A stretch of DNA of 64,000 nt from Anaerococcus lactolyticus ATCC 51172 (GTDB lineage Bacteria > Bacillota > Clostridia > Tissierellales > Peptoniphilaceae). Positions 51,552-61,339 of the stretch are shown here, piece after piece. Position 1 is the first letter of the stretch. Every line of letters starts with the position of its first letter. Both the position numbers and the translations under genes were made by a program. Under the pieces are notes generated by a model. It saw only the letters and a list, made by a program, of their open reading frames with translations, ran no database searches and was not told where the DNA came from. The stretch covers positions 2,118 through 66,117 of the forward strand of contig NZ_GG666056.1 of NCBI RefSeq assembly GCF_000156575.1. The letters run 5' to 3'.

Positions 51552-52420
51552 TGATTGGAAAAATAATTAAAAGTCAAAAAGAATTATATTATGTAGACAC
51601 CAATGATATGGTTTATAAGGCCAAGGCAAGGGGAAACTTTAGGGTTAAAGATAAAAAACCCTTGGTAGGAGACAATGTAGAAATAGAAATATTGGAAGAT
51701 GACAAGGCCTACATCACAAAGCTACTTGCCCGTAAAAATGAAATCAAAAGACCTAATATAGCAAATATTGACCAGCTTTTGGTTTTTATAACGATAAATG
51801 ATCCACCCCTCAACCTCTACAACCTTGACAAGTACTTGGCTATGTGTGAGTATTTAAACATTTCTGTAACTATAATGCTTACAAAAATAGACCTTGCACC
51901 TTGCGAGAAGGTTGAAGAAATTTCTGGAATCTATAAAAATATCGGTTATGAAGTGATATTAATTGATAATTACAAGGATTTTCCTCAAGAAAAAATTAGG
52001 GAAATCCTAAAGGGGAAGACTTCTGCAGTATCAGGTGCATCGGGTGTGGGCAAATCTACTTTCTTGTCAAACTTAATTGATGCAGAAATTGAAATTGGCG
52101 ACATTAGCCAGAAATCAAAAAGAGGCAAGAATACCACTCGACACACAGAAATTTTTAAACTTGCTAAGGATACTTTTATTTTTGATACCCCAGGCTTCGA
52201 TTCCTTTGACCTAGACTTTTTAGAAGATGAAAATGATCTTAAAAACAACTTTGTCGAATTAAGGGATAGGGATTGCAAGTTTAAGGATTGCAACCACATC
52301 AATGAACCATCTTGCAGGGTTAAGGAAGATTTAGAAAAAGGAAAAATTTCTGCTTCACGCTATAAAAATTATATCCAGTTATTTGAAGAATTAAAACAAA
52401 GGAGACTTAACAAATGGTAA
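51551..52420 (+). CDS. rsgA: Ribosome small subunit-dependent GTPase A
   Basis: 289 residues. It checks 30S maturation. An N-terminal OB domain is followed by a circularly permuted GTPase: G4 MLTKIDL, then G1 GASGVGKSTFLSN, G2-like NTTRHTEIF and G3 DTPGFDSF. The zinc domain reads CKFKDCNHINEPSC. The start lies within TAATG after prkC. Confidence 0.95.
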   Translation: MIGKIIKSQKELYYVDTNDMVYKAKARGNFRVKDKKPLVGDNVEIEILEDDKAYITKLLARKNEIKRPNIANIDQLLVFITINDPPLNLYNLDKYLAMCEYLNISVTIMLTKIDLAPCEKVEEISGIYKNIGYEVILIDNYKDFPQEKIREILKGKTSAVSGASGVGKSTFLSNLIDAEIEIGDISQKSKRGKNTTRHTEIFKLAKDTFIFDTPGFDSFDLDFLEDENDLKNNFVELRDRDCKFKDCNHINEPSCRVKEDLEKGKISASRYKNYIQLFEELKQRRLNKW

Positions 52421-53073
52421 GACTATCACCATCGATACTATCAGCAAATTTTGCAAATCTTCAAGGAGATTTAGACCAAACCAAGGGGTGTGGTCTTAAA
52501 ATGATTCACATTGATGTCATGGATGGGATATTTGTGCCAAATATTTCCTTTGCTTTTAAGGTCATTTCTGATATTAGGGATAAGAATGATTATTTCTTTG
52601 ATACCCACCTAATGATTGAAGAGCCTATTAGGTATATAGACGAATTTAAAAAGGCAGGATCTGACAGAATAACAGTTCATTACGAGGCTTGTAAAGATTT
52701 AAAAGCAACCCTAAAAGCTATAAGAGATGCTGGTATGGAAGTGGGTCTTACAGCTAAACCAGAAACAGATCCCAAATTACTTTTAAAATATTTTGACCAA
52801 ATCGATTTGATTTTGGTAATGAGTGTAAGACCTGGTTTTGGCGGACAAAAGTTTATGGAAGAAACCAAGGCGACCATGGATCTCTACAGAAAATATATTG
52901 ACGAAAATAATTTGAAGGTAAAAATGCAAGTCGATGGGGGCATCAAAACTACAAATGTCAGAGAAGTTTTGGACCTCGGAGTTGATGAGGTTGTATCAGG
53001 CTCAGATATTTTTGCCAAGGATATAAAATCTCAAATTTTAACCTACCACGAGATTTTTAAAGAATACGAATAA
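52414..53073 (+). CDS. rpe: Ribulose-phosphate 3-epimerase
   Basis: 219 residues, TIM barrel. LSPSILSANFANL, HIDVMDGIFVPN, FDTHLMIEEP and VMSVRPGFGGQKF are diagnostic, with metal His and catalytic Asp in place. It interconverts ribulose 5-phosphate and xylulose 5-phosphate. AAGGAG overlaps the rsgA end. It closes the long operon and a terminator follows. Confidence 0.96.
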   Translation: MVRLSPSILSANFANLQGDLDQTKGCGLKMIHIDVMDGIFVPNISFAFKVISDIRDKNDYFFDTHLMIEEPIRYIDEFKKAGSDRITVHYEACKDLKATLKAIRDAGMEVGLTAKPETDPKLLLKYFDQIDLILVMSVRPGFGGQKFMEETKATMDLYRKYIDENNLKVKMQVDGGIKTTNVREVLDLGVDEVVSGSDIFAKDIKSQILTYHEIFKEYE

Positions 53074-53080
53074 AATAAAA

Positions 53081-53117
53081 AGCTGGTTTATGATATTATC
53101 ATTTACCAGCTATTTTT
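53081..53117 (+). terminator. Terminator after rpe
   Basis: AGCTGGT (53081-53087) pairs with ACCAGCT (53105-53111). An inner ATGATA/TATCAT helix lies between two TT internal loops, and a T tract follows. Confidence 0.75.
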
Positions 53118-53127
53118 GTGAGCAAAT

Positions 53128-53153
53128 TAAAAAACTGACCTTTTGGCCAGTTT
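53128..53153 (-). terminator. Terminator of rpmB
   Basis: On the minus strand AAACTGGCC pairs with GGTCAGTTT (one mismatch) across AAAA, then T. It lies 35 bases beyond the rpmB stop. Confidence 0.7.
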
Positions 53154-53187
53154 AAAAATTTTTAATTTAGTACTAAACTAAAAAAGC

Positions 53188-53376
53188 TTATGCTTTTTCT
53201 ACTTTTCCACTTTTAATACATTTTGTACAAGCGTTAATAGTTTTTGGAGTGCCATCAACAATAGCTTTAATCTTGTGCACGTTTGCTTTAAAAGTTCTGT
53301 TGATTTGTCTATGTGAGAATGTTACAGTCTTTCCACTAGCTGTACCTTTGCCACATATATCGCATGCTCTTGACAT
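53188..53376 (-). CDS. rpmB: 50S ribosomal protein L28
   Basis: 62 residues. SRACDICGKG at the start and CTKCIKSGK near the end form the four-Cys zinc-binding version, and SHRQINRTFKANVHKI is the conserved basic middle. AAGGAGGTG precedes the ATG. A single gene opposite to its neighbours. Confidence 0.96.
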   Translation of the reverse strand: MSRACDICGKGTASGKTVTFSHRQINRTFKANVHKIKAIVDGTPKTINACTKCIKSGKVEKA

Positions 53377-53513
53377 AATTACACCTCCTTCTTATTCATC
53401 TTTATTATTCTACCAAAGTTTTATGAAAATTACAAATTTTTGGCCAATATTTTTAAGAGAGATTCTGTGTCATAATGGTATAGTATATAAGAAAAAAGAT
53501 AAAAGGGGAAACT

Positions 53514-54416
53514 ATGGATTACAAATCTCTTTATAATAATAAAAAATTTACTAATATAGACTTTGATAAAGACCTTAATACTTATACTACTTTTGGCATA
53601 GGGGGCCCTGCAGATGTCTTGGCTAAACCTACCAGCGTAGAAGAATTGGAAGAGCTTTTAAAATTTAATCACGAAAATAATATAAAAACTTTTGTTATGG
53701 GCAAGGGTTCAAATCTCTTGGTATCTGATAAGGGCATCAGGGGTTGCGTAATTGTTCTTGCTGATAATTTTGACGATGTAAAAATCGAAGGAAATTATCT
53801 GACTGCGCTTTCTGGCACTTCTTTAAATAAGGCGAGCCTTGCAGCTATAGATGAGGGACTTGCTGGTATGGAAGAAATATCTGGCATACCAGGTTCAGTT
53901 GGGGGTGCTGTATCGATGAATGCCGGTGCTTATGGTGGAGAAATCAAGGATATTGCTGTAGAAATTAAGGCTTTTGATTTTGAAGGAAAGCTTCACACTT
54001 TTAAAAATGAAGAGATGAGTTTTTCTTACAGACATTCAAGGATTTTTGATGATAATTTAATTGTTGTTAGTGCTAAGTTTAAACTGGAAAAAGGCGATAA
54101 GCATATAATTACCGAAAAATATTTGGACTATACAAATAGACGCCAAACCAAGCAACCTCTTGATAAAAAATCTGCTGGTTCTACTTTCAAAAGGCCAGAG
54201 GGATCCTATGCATCAAAATTAATTGATGAGTGTGGTTTGAGAGGATTTAGAGAAGGTGATTGCCAGGTTAGCGAAAAGCATTGTGGGTTCATTATCAATA
54301 GGGATAAGGCGACTTGCAAACAGATGCTTGATTTTATTAACCATGTATCAAGTATCGTCAAGGAAGAAACTGGGTTCGTCTTAGAACGAGAGGTAAAATT
54401 AGTCGGAGACTTATAG
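53514..54416 (+). CDS. murB: UDP-N-acetylenolpyruvoylglucosamine reductase
   Basis: 300 residues, type II MurB. FAD-binding blocks TYTTFGIGGPADVL, GKGSNLLVSDKGIRG and ISGIPGSVGGAVSMNAGAYG, the catalytic Ser in KSAGSTFKRP, and a final Glu in FVLEREVKLVG. It reduces the enolpyruvyl group in UDP-MurNAc synthesis. AGGGGAA precedes the ATG. It is followed without a gap by rapZ. Confidence 0.96.
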   Translation: MDYKSLYNNKKFTNIDFDKDLNTYTTFGIGGPADVLAKPTSVEELEELLKFNHENNIKTFVMGKGSNLLVSDKGIRGCVIVLADNFDDVKIEGNYLTALSGTSLNKASLAAIDEGLAGMEEISGIPGSVGGAVSMNAGAYGGEIKDIAVEIKAFDFEGKLHTFKNEEMSFSYRHSRIFDDNLIVVSAKFKLEKGDKHIITEKYLDYTNRRQTKQPLDKKSAGSTFKRPEGSYASKLIDECGLRGFREGDCQVSEKHCGFIINRDKATCKQMLDFINHVSSIVKEETGFVLEREVKLVGDL

Positions 54417-55265
54417 ATGAAATTAAAGATAATTACAGGCCTTTCTGGCTCAGGTAAAACAACAGCCCTAAGGGCCTATGAAGATTTAGGCTATTATGCA
54501 ATGGATAACGCGCCAGCATATTTGGTGGAAAAATTCATAGAGCTTAATAAATACCAAGAAAAACCAATAGAAAAGATGGCTGTCGTTATAGATTTTAGGT
54601 CATTTTCCTTAGATAATGATATTTTTAAATCTATAAAAAGCCTCAAAGAAGCCAATAAGGATACAGAAATTATCTTTATTTACTGTAACGATGAAATCAT
54701 TCAAAAAAGATACAATGAATTGAGAAGACCTCATCCTCTTGGAGAGTATGGAAATGTATCGGACGGGCTTGAGAAAGAAAAGAACTTGTTAAAGCCTCTT
54801 AGGGATATATCTGACAAGCTAATAGATACAACTAACTATAAAATTGCAGAGCTAAGGCAAGTGATAGAATCCAGTGGGGATAAGAAAAATAATATTATTA
54901 TAAATCTTATATCCTTTGGTTATAAGTATGGGGTGAGTGCTGATTTTGACTTTGTTTTTGATGTTCGATTTATACCAAATCCATTTTATGTAGAAGAACT
55001 TAAAAAGTTAAATGGCACTAACAAAAAACTTGCTAATTACCTAGACCAATTTGATATTATTAAGGACTTTGAAGATAGGGTTTATGGCCTCATAAATTCC
55101 CTCCTTCCTTCCTATGAAAAAGAGGGGAAGAATATTATTACCATTGCCTTTGGATGCACTGGTGGCCAACATAGGTCGGTCTATATGGTAGAGAAGATGT
55201 ATGAAAAGATGAAAGATGATGATTATATACTAATTAAGAGACATAGAGAAAAGGATAAGTGGTAA
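54417..55265 (+). CDS. rapZ: RNase adapter/nucleotide-binding protein RapZ
   Basis: 282 residues. The Walker A ITGLSGSGKTTALRAYEDLG lies at the N-terminus, VIDFRS in the middle, and the C-terminal domain has FGYKYGVSADFDFVFDVRF and FGCTGGQHRSVYMVE. In E. coli it controls GlmS through RNA; in Gram-positives its role is less clear. It abuts murB and is usually followed by yvcK, which is missing here. Confidence 0.94.
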   Translation: MKLKIITGLSGSGKTTALRAYEDLGYYAMDNAPAYLVEKFIELNKYQEKPIEKMAVVIDFRSFSLDNDIFKSIKSLKEANKDTEIIFIYCNDEIIQKRYNELRRPHPLGEYGNVSDGLEKEKNLLKPLRDISDKLIDTTNYKIAELRQVIESSGDKKNNIIINLISFGYKYGVSADFDFVFDVRFIPNPFYVEELKKLNGTNKKLANYLDQFDIIKDFEDRVYGLINSLLPSYEKEGKNIITIAFGCTGGQHRSVYMVEKMYEKMKDDDYILIKRHREKDKW

Positions 55266-55266
55266 G

Positions 55267-55983
55267 ATGAGATATTTAAAAAGATTAGACATTGATAATA
55301 TAAAAAATGCTAGGGATTTAGGAGGTGTACCAACTCTCGATCATAGGTCGACAAAATGGCATGAATTTTTTAGGACAGCAAGCCTTGATGATATAAATGA
55401 CGCTGATATGGAGCAATTAAAAAAATTAAATGTCTCAACAATAATTGATTTAAGAAGGATAAATGAAATAGATTTTGAATCTGAAAGTCATAAAAAAATT
55501 AAGGAAAATTTTGACTACCACCACATTTCCCTTGCTCCAGACAGGGAATTTAGGAAGGAAGAAATTGAAAAGATTATTTCGGGGAAAATCTCTGTTGGCC
55601 AATCTTATAGAAATTTAATAGACCATTATGTGGCTGTTAAGGAAATTGTAGAAGTGCTCGCAAGGGCAGAGGGCTCAGTTCTTTATCATTGCCAGGAAGG
55701 TAAAGATAGGACTGGTATAGTTTCTATGATAATAATGGGCCTTGCTGATGTGGCGAGAGGTGATATTATTGCTGATTATGAAATATCTTCTGCCCATCTT
55801 GGCTATATAGAAAGGTACGATGAGGATGAACCTTTTTCGGTTTTCAGAATCACAGACCCATATTATATGAAGGAAGCTTATGACTATGTTATAAGGAAAT
55901 ACGGTAGCTTTGAAGCATATCTACTCTATGCCAAGTGTGAGCAAAAAGATATATATATGTTGAGGAGCAGGATAAGGGAGTAG
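55267..55983 (+). CDS. Tyrosine/serine protein phosphatase
   Basis: 238 residues, Y_phosphatase3 type. NARDLGGVPTLD near the start and the catalytic P-loop HCQEGKDRTG (CX5R, Cys near residue 141) are clear. The general acid is probably in the Asp-rich stretch before it. Relatives dephosphorylate proteins or phosphoinositides. It stands between rapZ and whiA, one base from each, where Firmicutes normally carry yvcK, so a role tied to envelope or carbon control is possible but unproved. Confidence 0.88.
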   Translation: MRYLKRLDIDNIKNARDLGGVPTLDHRSTKWHEFFRTASLDDINDADMEQLKKLNVSTIIDLRRINEIDFESESHKKIKENFDYHHISLAPDREFRKEEIEKIISGKISVGQSYRNLIDHYVAVKEIVEVLARAEGSVLYHCQEGKDRTGIVSMIIMGLADVARGDIIADYEISSAHLGYIERYDEDEPFSVFRITDPYYMKEAYDYVIRKYGSFEAYLLYAKCEQKDIYMLRSRIRE

Positions 55984-55984
55984 T

Positions 55985-56887
55985 ATGAGTTTTTCCCAAA
56001 GATGCAAGAAGGAGCTATTGCGAAAAGATCCCTTAGATTTAGAAGGCGAATTAATTTCCCTAGTTCATTTTATTGGGTCAATAAGGATTTCTGCATCTGG
56101 TTTTAATGTGATTTTTAAAACAGATGCCAACCAAGAAGCTAGATATATCTACAAACTAATTGCTGACTTATATGGTTATTCTCCGACCTTTGAGATTCAG
56201 GATAACCCGGATAAGAAAACAAAGAGAGATTATGTTGTAATAATTGAAGATGCAGATGTATCTGATAAGTTAATCGCTCTTATGAACGAAGGTTTCATAG
56301 AAAATTACAAAAATATTGAAGATGTGAAGCTTGAAACTATAAAGGGATTTTTGAAGATTGCCTTTATCTTTAGGGGCTCGGTAAATGATCCTCAAAGGGG
56401 CTACAATTTAGAGATTGTAGGCAAGAACAAAAATGAAGCTGGGCTTATTAAAGATTCAATGGATACCTTTAATTTGAATGCCAAGCTAAGTCAAAGGCTA
56501 GATAATAATATTATTTACCTAAAGGATTCTGATAAGATTTCTGATTTCTTGGCTGTTATAGGCGCCATGCAATCTCTTTTTGAACTAGAGAATGTAAGGG
56601 CAATGAAATCAATTAGAAATGATATAAACAGGATAAATAATTTTGATAATGCCAACATCGACAGGACTGTTAAGGCTTCTATTGTCCAAGTTGACGCTAT
56701 AAATAAGGTTATAGAAAAGAATGCATTTGATGAATTTGACGAACTTAGTCAAAAAATCGCTAAGCTAAGGCTAGATAATCCCTACTTATCCCTTGATGAA
56801 CTTGGAGAAAAACTAAATCCACCGCTTACAAAAGCCAAGGTAAACTATAGACTGCAAAAGTTTATCAAGCTAGCAAAAGATTTGTGA
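55985..56887 (+). CDS. whiA: DNA-binding protein WhiA
   Basis: 300 residues. An N-terminal LAGLIDADG-like fold precedes a C-terminal helix-turn-helix with LRLDNPYLSLDELGEKLNPP and KAKVNYRLQKFIKLA. FKTDANQEARYIYKLI and FLKIAFIFRGSVNDPQRGY are WhiA blocks. It affects cell division and chromosome segregation in Bacillus. The gene follows the phosphatase gene by one base. A short GAGAG-CTCT hairpin lies after its stop. Confidence 0.93.
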   Translation: MSFSQRCKKELLRKDPLDLEGELISLVHFIGSIRISASGFNVIFKTDANQEARYIYKLIADLYGYSPTFEIQDNPDKKTKRDYVVIIEDADVSDKLIALMNEGFIENYKNIEDVKLETIKGFLKIAFIFRGSVNDPQRGYNLEIVGKNKNEAGLIKDSMDTFNLNAKLSQRLDNNIIYLKDSDKISDFLAVIGAMQSLFELENVRAMKSIRNDINRINNFDNANIDRTVKASIVQVDAINKVIEKNAFDEFDELSQKIAKLRLDNPYLSLDELGEKLNPPLTKAKVNYRLQKFIKLAKDL

Positions 56888-56915
56888 GAGCAAGTCTCTT
56901 TTTAAAGGAGCACCT

Positions 56916-59900
56916 ATGACTACAAAATTTACCCACCTCCACCTCCATACGGAATATTCTCTGCTTGATGGTTTTACAAGAATAGATGAACTTCTAGATA
57001 GGTGTAAAGAACTCGGCATGGATTCTGTTGCGATCACAGACCATGGTCAGATGTATGGGGTCATAGAATTTTATAAACAAGCACAAAAACGTGGTATAAA
57101 GCCAATTATTGGTTGCGAGGTTTATGTATCTGAAAGAGATCATAAGATAAAGGATCCAACCAATAGGAGGTACTACCACCTAATTTTGCTTGCAGAAAAT
57201 AATACCGGCTATAAGAACCTTGTGAAAATTGTTTCAGAAGCTTATGTCAATGGTTTTTATTACAAACCAAGGGTGTCATTTGACTTTATAAAAAATCATA
57301 CAGAAGGTCTTATTGCCCTTTCTGCCTGCTTAAATGGAGAGGTCAATCAAAGAATTTTGGAAGGTGACATGGGCGGTGCAGAAGAAACTGCTCTAAAGTA
57401 TGAAAAAGCTTTTGGTAAGGGTTCGTTTTTTTTAGAAGTCCAAGACCACGGTATGGCTGAGCAAAAAAAAGTAAACCAAGGTATAAAATACCTCCACAAA
57501 AAACTCGGTATAGAAATGGTTGCTACTAACGATGTTCACTATATCAACAAGGAAGATTCTTACTATCAAGATGTGCTATTGTGCATCCAAACAGGCGCCC
57601 TAATCAAGGATGAAAATAGGATGAGGATGCCAACTAGGGAATTTTACCTAAAAGACGCTGATACTATGGCGACAATCTTCAAAGATTATGAAAGAGCAAT
57701 CGAAAATACTAGAAAAATTGCAGACCGTTGCCAAGTTGAAATTAAATTTCACCAACCACATTTGCCATACTACACCAAAGTTCCAGAAGGCCTTACAAAT
57801 CTAGATTATTTGAAATTATTAGTAAATGATGGCCTAGCTCAAAAATATGATCAAGTTACAGACGAGATTGTAAAGAGGGCAAAGATGGAAATCGACGTTA
57901 TAAACTCAATGGGTTATGTTGATTATTTCCTAATTGTGTGGGACTTTGTAAATTATGCAAGAAAAAATGACATAGCAGTTGGACCTGGTAGGGGTTCTGC
58001 AGCAGGTTCTCTTGTTTCATACGCCCTTGATATAACTCAGATTGACCCCTTGAAATACAATTTGATTTTTGAGAGGTTCTTAAATCCTGAGAGGGTATCA
58101 ATGCCTGATATAGATATAGATTTTGACTATGTATTAAGGGATAAGGTAGTTGAATATGTAAATGACCTTTATGGCAGGGACCACGTTTCGCAGATTGTAA
58201 CTTTTGGTAGGATGCAGGCTAGAAATGCCATCAGGGATGTTGGCAGGGTTTTGGATATAGCCTATGGCAAGGTCGATACTATTGCCAAGCAAATTCCAGC
58301 AACAATTGGTATGACCATTGATAAGGCCTTAGTAGAATCTGATGCCTTTAGGGCCTCTTACGAAAAAGATGCTGAGGGAAAAAGACTAATTGACACAGCT
58401 AAAAAACTCGAGGCTCTTCCTCGCCATACATCTATCCACGCTGCAGGTGTAGTTATTTCTAAAGACCCACTTACAGATATTATTCCACTCGCTCTGTCAA
58501 ACGACCAAGTTGTAAGCCAGTTTGATATGACAGAGATTGAAGAGTTGGGACTTTTAAAGATGGACTTTTTAGGCCTAAGAAATCTCACAGTTATCAAAGA
58601 TACCATAAAAGACATTAAGAAAAACTACGGCGTAGACCTTGATATAAGAAAAATCGATGTAAATGATGTAAATGTCATCAAACAATTTAATCAGGCTAAA
58701 ACTATAGGACTTTTTCAGTTTGAATCAGCAGGAATGAGGGCCTTTCTTAAAAATTTAAAGCCAACAGTTTTCGATGACCTAATTGCAGCGAATTCTTTAT
58801 TTAGACCTGGGCCAATGGACGAAATACCCAAATATATCCACAACAAAAACAACCCAGATGACGTCACTTTCCTAGATGAAAAATTAAAACCAATCCTAGG
58901 TGTAACCTATGGTATAATTGTCTACCAGGAACAGGTAATGCAGATAGTTCAACAATTGGCTGGTTATTCACTGGGTGAAGCTGACAACCTAAGGCGTGCC
59001 ATGTCTAAGAAAAAGATGGCAGTCATGGAAGAAAATAGGGATGTTTTTATAAATGGTAAGGTCGGTGAGGATGGGAAAGTCATAATACCAGGAGCGGTGA
59101 GAAATGGTGTTGATAGACAGGTGGCAAATACTATTTACGATGAAATGATTTCCTTTGCTAAATACGCCTTTAATAAATCTCACTCTGCGGCCTATTCGCT
59201 TGTGGCAGTTCAAACGGCATATCTTAAGCACTATTACCCTGAAGAATATATGGCAAACTTGATTTCATCTGTCATGGATCAGTCGGGCAAGCTTTATTCT
59301 TATGTATCTGAGACAAAAAGGCTTGGAATAGAAGTTCTTGCACCAGATATAAATAAGTCTTACGGGTCTTTTAAGGTGGCAGACAAAAAAATTATCTTTG
59401 GCCTATCGGGGATAAAAAATGTTGGACTAAATCTTATAGACTCTATCGTTAAAGCAAGAGATGAAGGCGGAGCTTTTACTAATTTTAAAAATTTCCTTGA
59501 GAGAGTTGAAGATTACGACCCAAGGGCCCTTAATAAAAAGGGAATAGAATCTCTAATTAAGGCGGGAGCCTTTGATAGTCTGGGCTATACCAGGTCGTCA
59601 CTCATGGCGATTTTTGAAAAGGCGATAAATACTGTCCACGATAATAATAAAATTAATGTTACAGGTCAGATTAATCTTTTGGATATGGCTAGTGCTAAAG
59701 AAGATACGGACATAGATATGCCAAATATTGATGAGTATCCAAAAAAGGTTAAGTTAAAATTAGAAAAAGAGGTTCTTGGTTTTTATATTTCTGAACATCC
59801 CTTGTCAGAAAGAAGCCTAGCTCTTTCAAACATTGTTAATTTTACAACAAATTATAGGGAAGAACTTGGTGAAAATAGGCTGGCTAGTCTTGACGGCAAA

Positions 59901-60362
59901 TTTGTTACTATGGCTGGTATTATCAATAACAAAAAAGAACTTACTACAAAAAAACGAGATTTAATGGCCTTTGCATCGCTTGAAGATATGTATGGAAACA
60001 TTGAAATGGTGATATTTCCCAAGACTTATAGCGAGTATAGAAAATTAATTGATGATGATAACGTTGTGATTGTCAAAGGAAGATTGCAAACTGACGAAAG
60101 TGACGTAAAATTATTAGCGTCAGAATTTATTGACCTAGACAATGCAAATCTTAAAACTTTGTATCTAAAAATAAAATATAGAGAGTATAATAATATCAAA
60201 TGCTTGCTTATGGAAAATTTAGGCAAGAACCCAGTAAAAATATATTTTGAGGATAAGAAAAAGTTAGTGGGTCTTGATTCAAGATTGTGGTTTAATATTA
60301 ATGACCAAACTATAAAGCTGCTTGAAGATAGGCTCGGAAAAGAAAATGTTAAGGTAAAATAA
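56916..60362 (+). CDS. dnaE: DNA polymerase III alpha subunit (DnaE)
   Basis: 1148 residues. The PHP domain begins FTHLHLHTEYSLLDG. The catalytic aspartates are in PDIDIDFDYV (Asp398, Asp400), with GPGRGSAAGSLVSYAL upstream of them. An HhH region and an OB domain (VTMAGIINNKKELTTKK) lie near the C-terminus. Firmicutes also use PolC, which is not in this window. AAAGGAG precedes the ATG. Confidence 0.96.
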   Translation: MTTKFTHLHLHTEYSLLDGFTRIDELLDRCKELGMDSVAITDHGQMYGVIEFYKQAQKRGIKPIIGCEVYVSERDHKIKDPTNRRYYHLILLAENNTGYKNLVKIVSEAYVNGFYYKPRVSFDFIKNHTEGLIALSACLNGEVNQRILEGDMGGAEETALKYEKAFGKGSFFLEVQDHGMAEQKKVNQGIKYLHKKLGIEMVATNDVHYINKEDSYYQDVLLCIQTGALIKDENRMRMPTREFYLKDADTMATIFKDYERAIENTRKIADRCQVEIKFHQPHLPYYTKVPEGLTNLDYLKLLVNDGLAQKYDQVTDEIVKRAKMEIDVINSMGYVDYFLIVWDFVNYARKNDIAVGPGRGSAAGSLVSYALDITQIDPLKYNLIFERFLNPERVSMPDIDIDFDYVLRDKVVEYVNDLYGRDHVSQIVTFGRMQARNAIRDVGRVLDIAYGKVDTIAKQIPATIGMTIDKALVESDAFRASYEKDAEGKRLIDTAKKLEALPRHTSIHAAGVVISKDPLTDIIPLALSNDQVVSQFDMTEIEELGLLKMDFLGLRNLTVIKDTIKDIKKNYGVDLDIRKIDVNDVNVIKQFNQAKTIGLFQFESAGMRAFLKNLKPTVFDDLIAANSLFRPGPMDEIPKYIHNKNNPDDVTFLDEKLKPILGVTYGIIVYQEQVMQIVQQLAGYSLGEADNLRRAMSKKKMAVMEENRDVFINGKVGEDGKVIIPGAVRNGVDRQVANTIYDEMISFAKYAFNKSHSAAYSLVAVQTAYLKHYYPEEYMANLISSVMDQSGKLYSYVSETKRLGIEVLAPDINKSYGSFKVADKKIIFGLSGIKNVGLNLIDSIVKARDEGGAFTNFKNFLERVEDYDPRALNKKGIESLIKAGAFDSLGYTRSSLMAIFEKAINTVHDNNKINVTGQINLLDMASAKEDTDIDMPNIDEYPKKVKLKLEKEVLGFYISEHPLSERSLALSNIVNFTTNYREELGENRLASLDGKFVTMAGIINNKKELTTKKRDLMAFASLEDMYGNIEMVIFPKTYSEYRKLIDDDNVVIVKGRLQTDESDVKLLASEFIDLDNANLKTLYLKIKYREYNNIKCLLMENLGKNPVKIYFEDKKKLVGLDSRLWFNINDQTIKLLEDRLGKENVKVK

Positions 60363-60371
60363 GGAGAAATA

Positions 60372-61331
60372 ATGAAGACAATAGGTATACTTACTAGCGG
60401 TGGCGACGCTCCAGGTATGAACTCTGCTATCAGGGGAGCTGTTAGAACTGCGTTAAATAAATCCATGAGGATTAAGGGTGTCAGAAACGGTTACGATGGC
60501 TTAATGAAGGGAGATATCTATGAAATGAATATCTCATCTGTAGCAGACATCATCCACAAGGGTGGTACTATCTTAGGTACTGCAAGAAGCCTTGAATTTC
60601 AAACCCCAGAAGGTCAAAAAAGAGGAGCTCAAATCCTTGCTGACTATGGTATCGAAGGCTTGATCGTAATTGGTGGTGACGGATCATTTAAGGGTGCCAA
60701 GGCCCTATCTGATTTAGGAATTAAAACAATCGGTATTCCTGGAACTATAGACAATGATATGGGCTATACTGATTATACTATAGGATTTTTTACTGCTATA
60801 GAAACAGTATCTGATGCCATTGGTAAATTAAGAGATACATCTAGCTCTCACGGTAGGGCTGTTGTTATAGAGGTAATGGGTCGTAACTGTGGAGATTTGG
60901 CTTTATATTCAGGTCTTGCAGGTGGTGCTGAATCCATTATCGTTCCTGAGCATAAGTTTTCAATCAATGAAATAATTGCCAAGATGGAACACGGTAGAAA
61001 AAGAGGAAAACTTCACCATTTGATAACCCTAGCGGAAGGTGTTGGTGACCCTTATGCTCTAGCAAATGAACTTGAAGAAAAAACTGGTATCGAGACAAAG
61101 GTAACAGTTTTAGGTCACGTTCAAAGGGGTGGTTCACCATCAGCTGTTGATAGACTTCTAGGATCTGCAATGGGATCTAGGGCTGTTGACTTATTGGCAG
61201 AAGAAAAAACAGGCCTTGCTATAGGTTATGTAAACGGAAAAATTATAGAAGTAAGTATAGAAGAAGCTACATCTGTTAAGTCAGTTTTCGATGAAAATCT
61301 TTATGATTTAGCAAATAGCTTATCAAGATAG
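60372..61331 (+). CDS. pfkA: 6-phosphofructokinase
   Basis: 319 residues, ATP-dependent bacterial PfkA. LTSGGDAPGMNSAIRGAV, VIGGDGSFKGA, GIPGTIDNDM (catalytic Asp), VVIEVMGRNCGDLALY and LGHVQRGGSPSA are present. Gly rather than Asp at the TSGGD ATP site supports ATP rather than pyrophosphate use. AAGGAG precedes the ATG. Paired with pyk, 8 bases downstream. Confidence 0.96.
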   Translation: MKTIGILTSGGDAPGMNSAIRGAVRTALNKSMRIKGVRNGYDGLMKGDIYEMNISSVADIIHKGGTILGTARSLEFQTPEGQKRGAQILADYGIEGLIVIGGDGSFKGAKALSDLGIKTIGIPGTIDNDMGYTDYTIGFFTAIETVSDAIGKLRDTSSSHGRAVVIEVMGRNCGDLALYSGLAGGAESIIVPEHKFSINEIIAKMEHGRKRGKLHHLITLAEGVGDPYALANELEEKTGIETKVTVLGHVQRGGSPSAVDRLLGSAMGSRAVDLLAEEKTGLAIGYVNGKIIEVSIEEATSVKSVFDENLYDLANSLSR

Positions 61332-61339
61332 GAGTAAAA

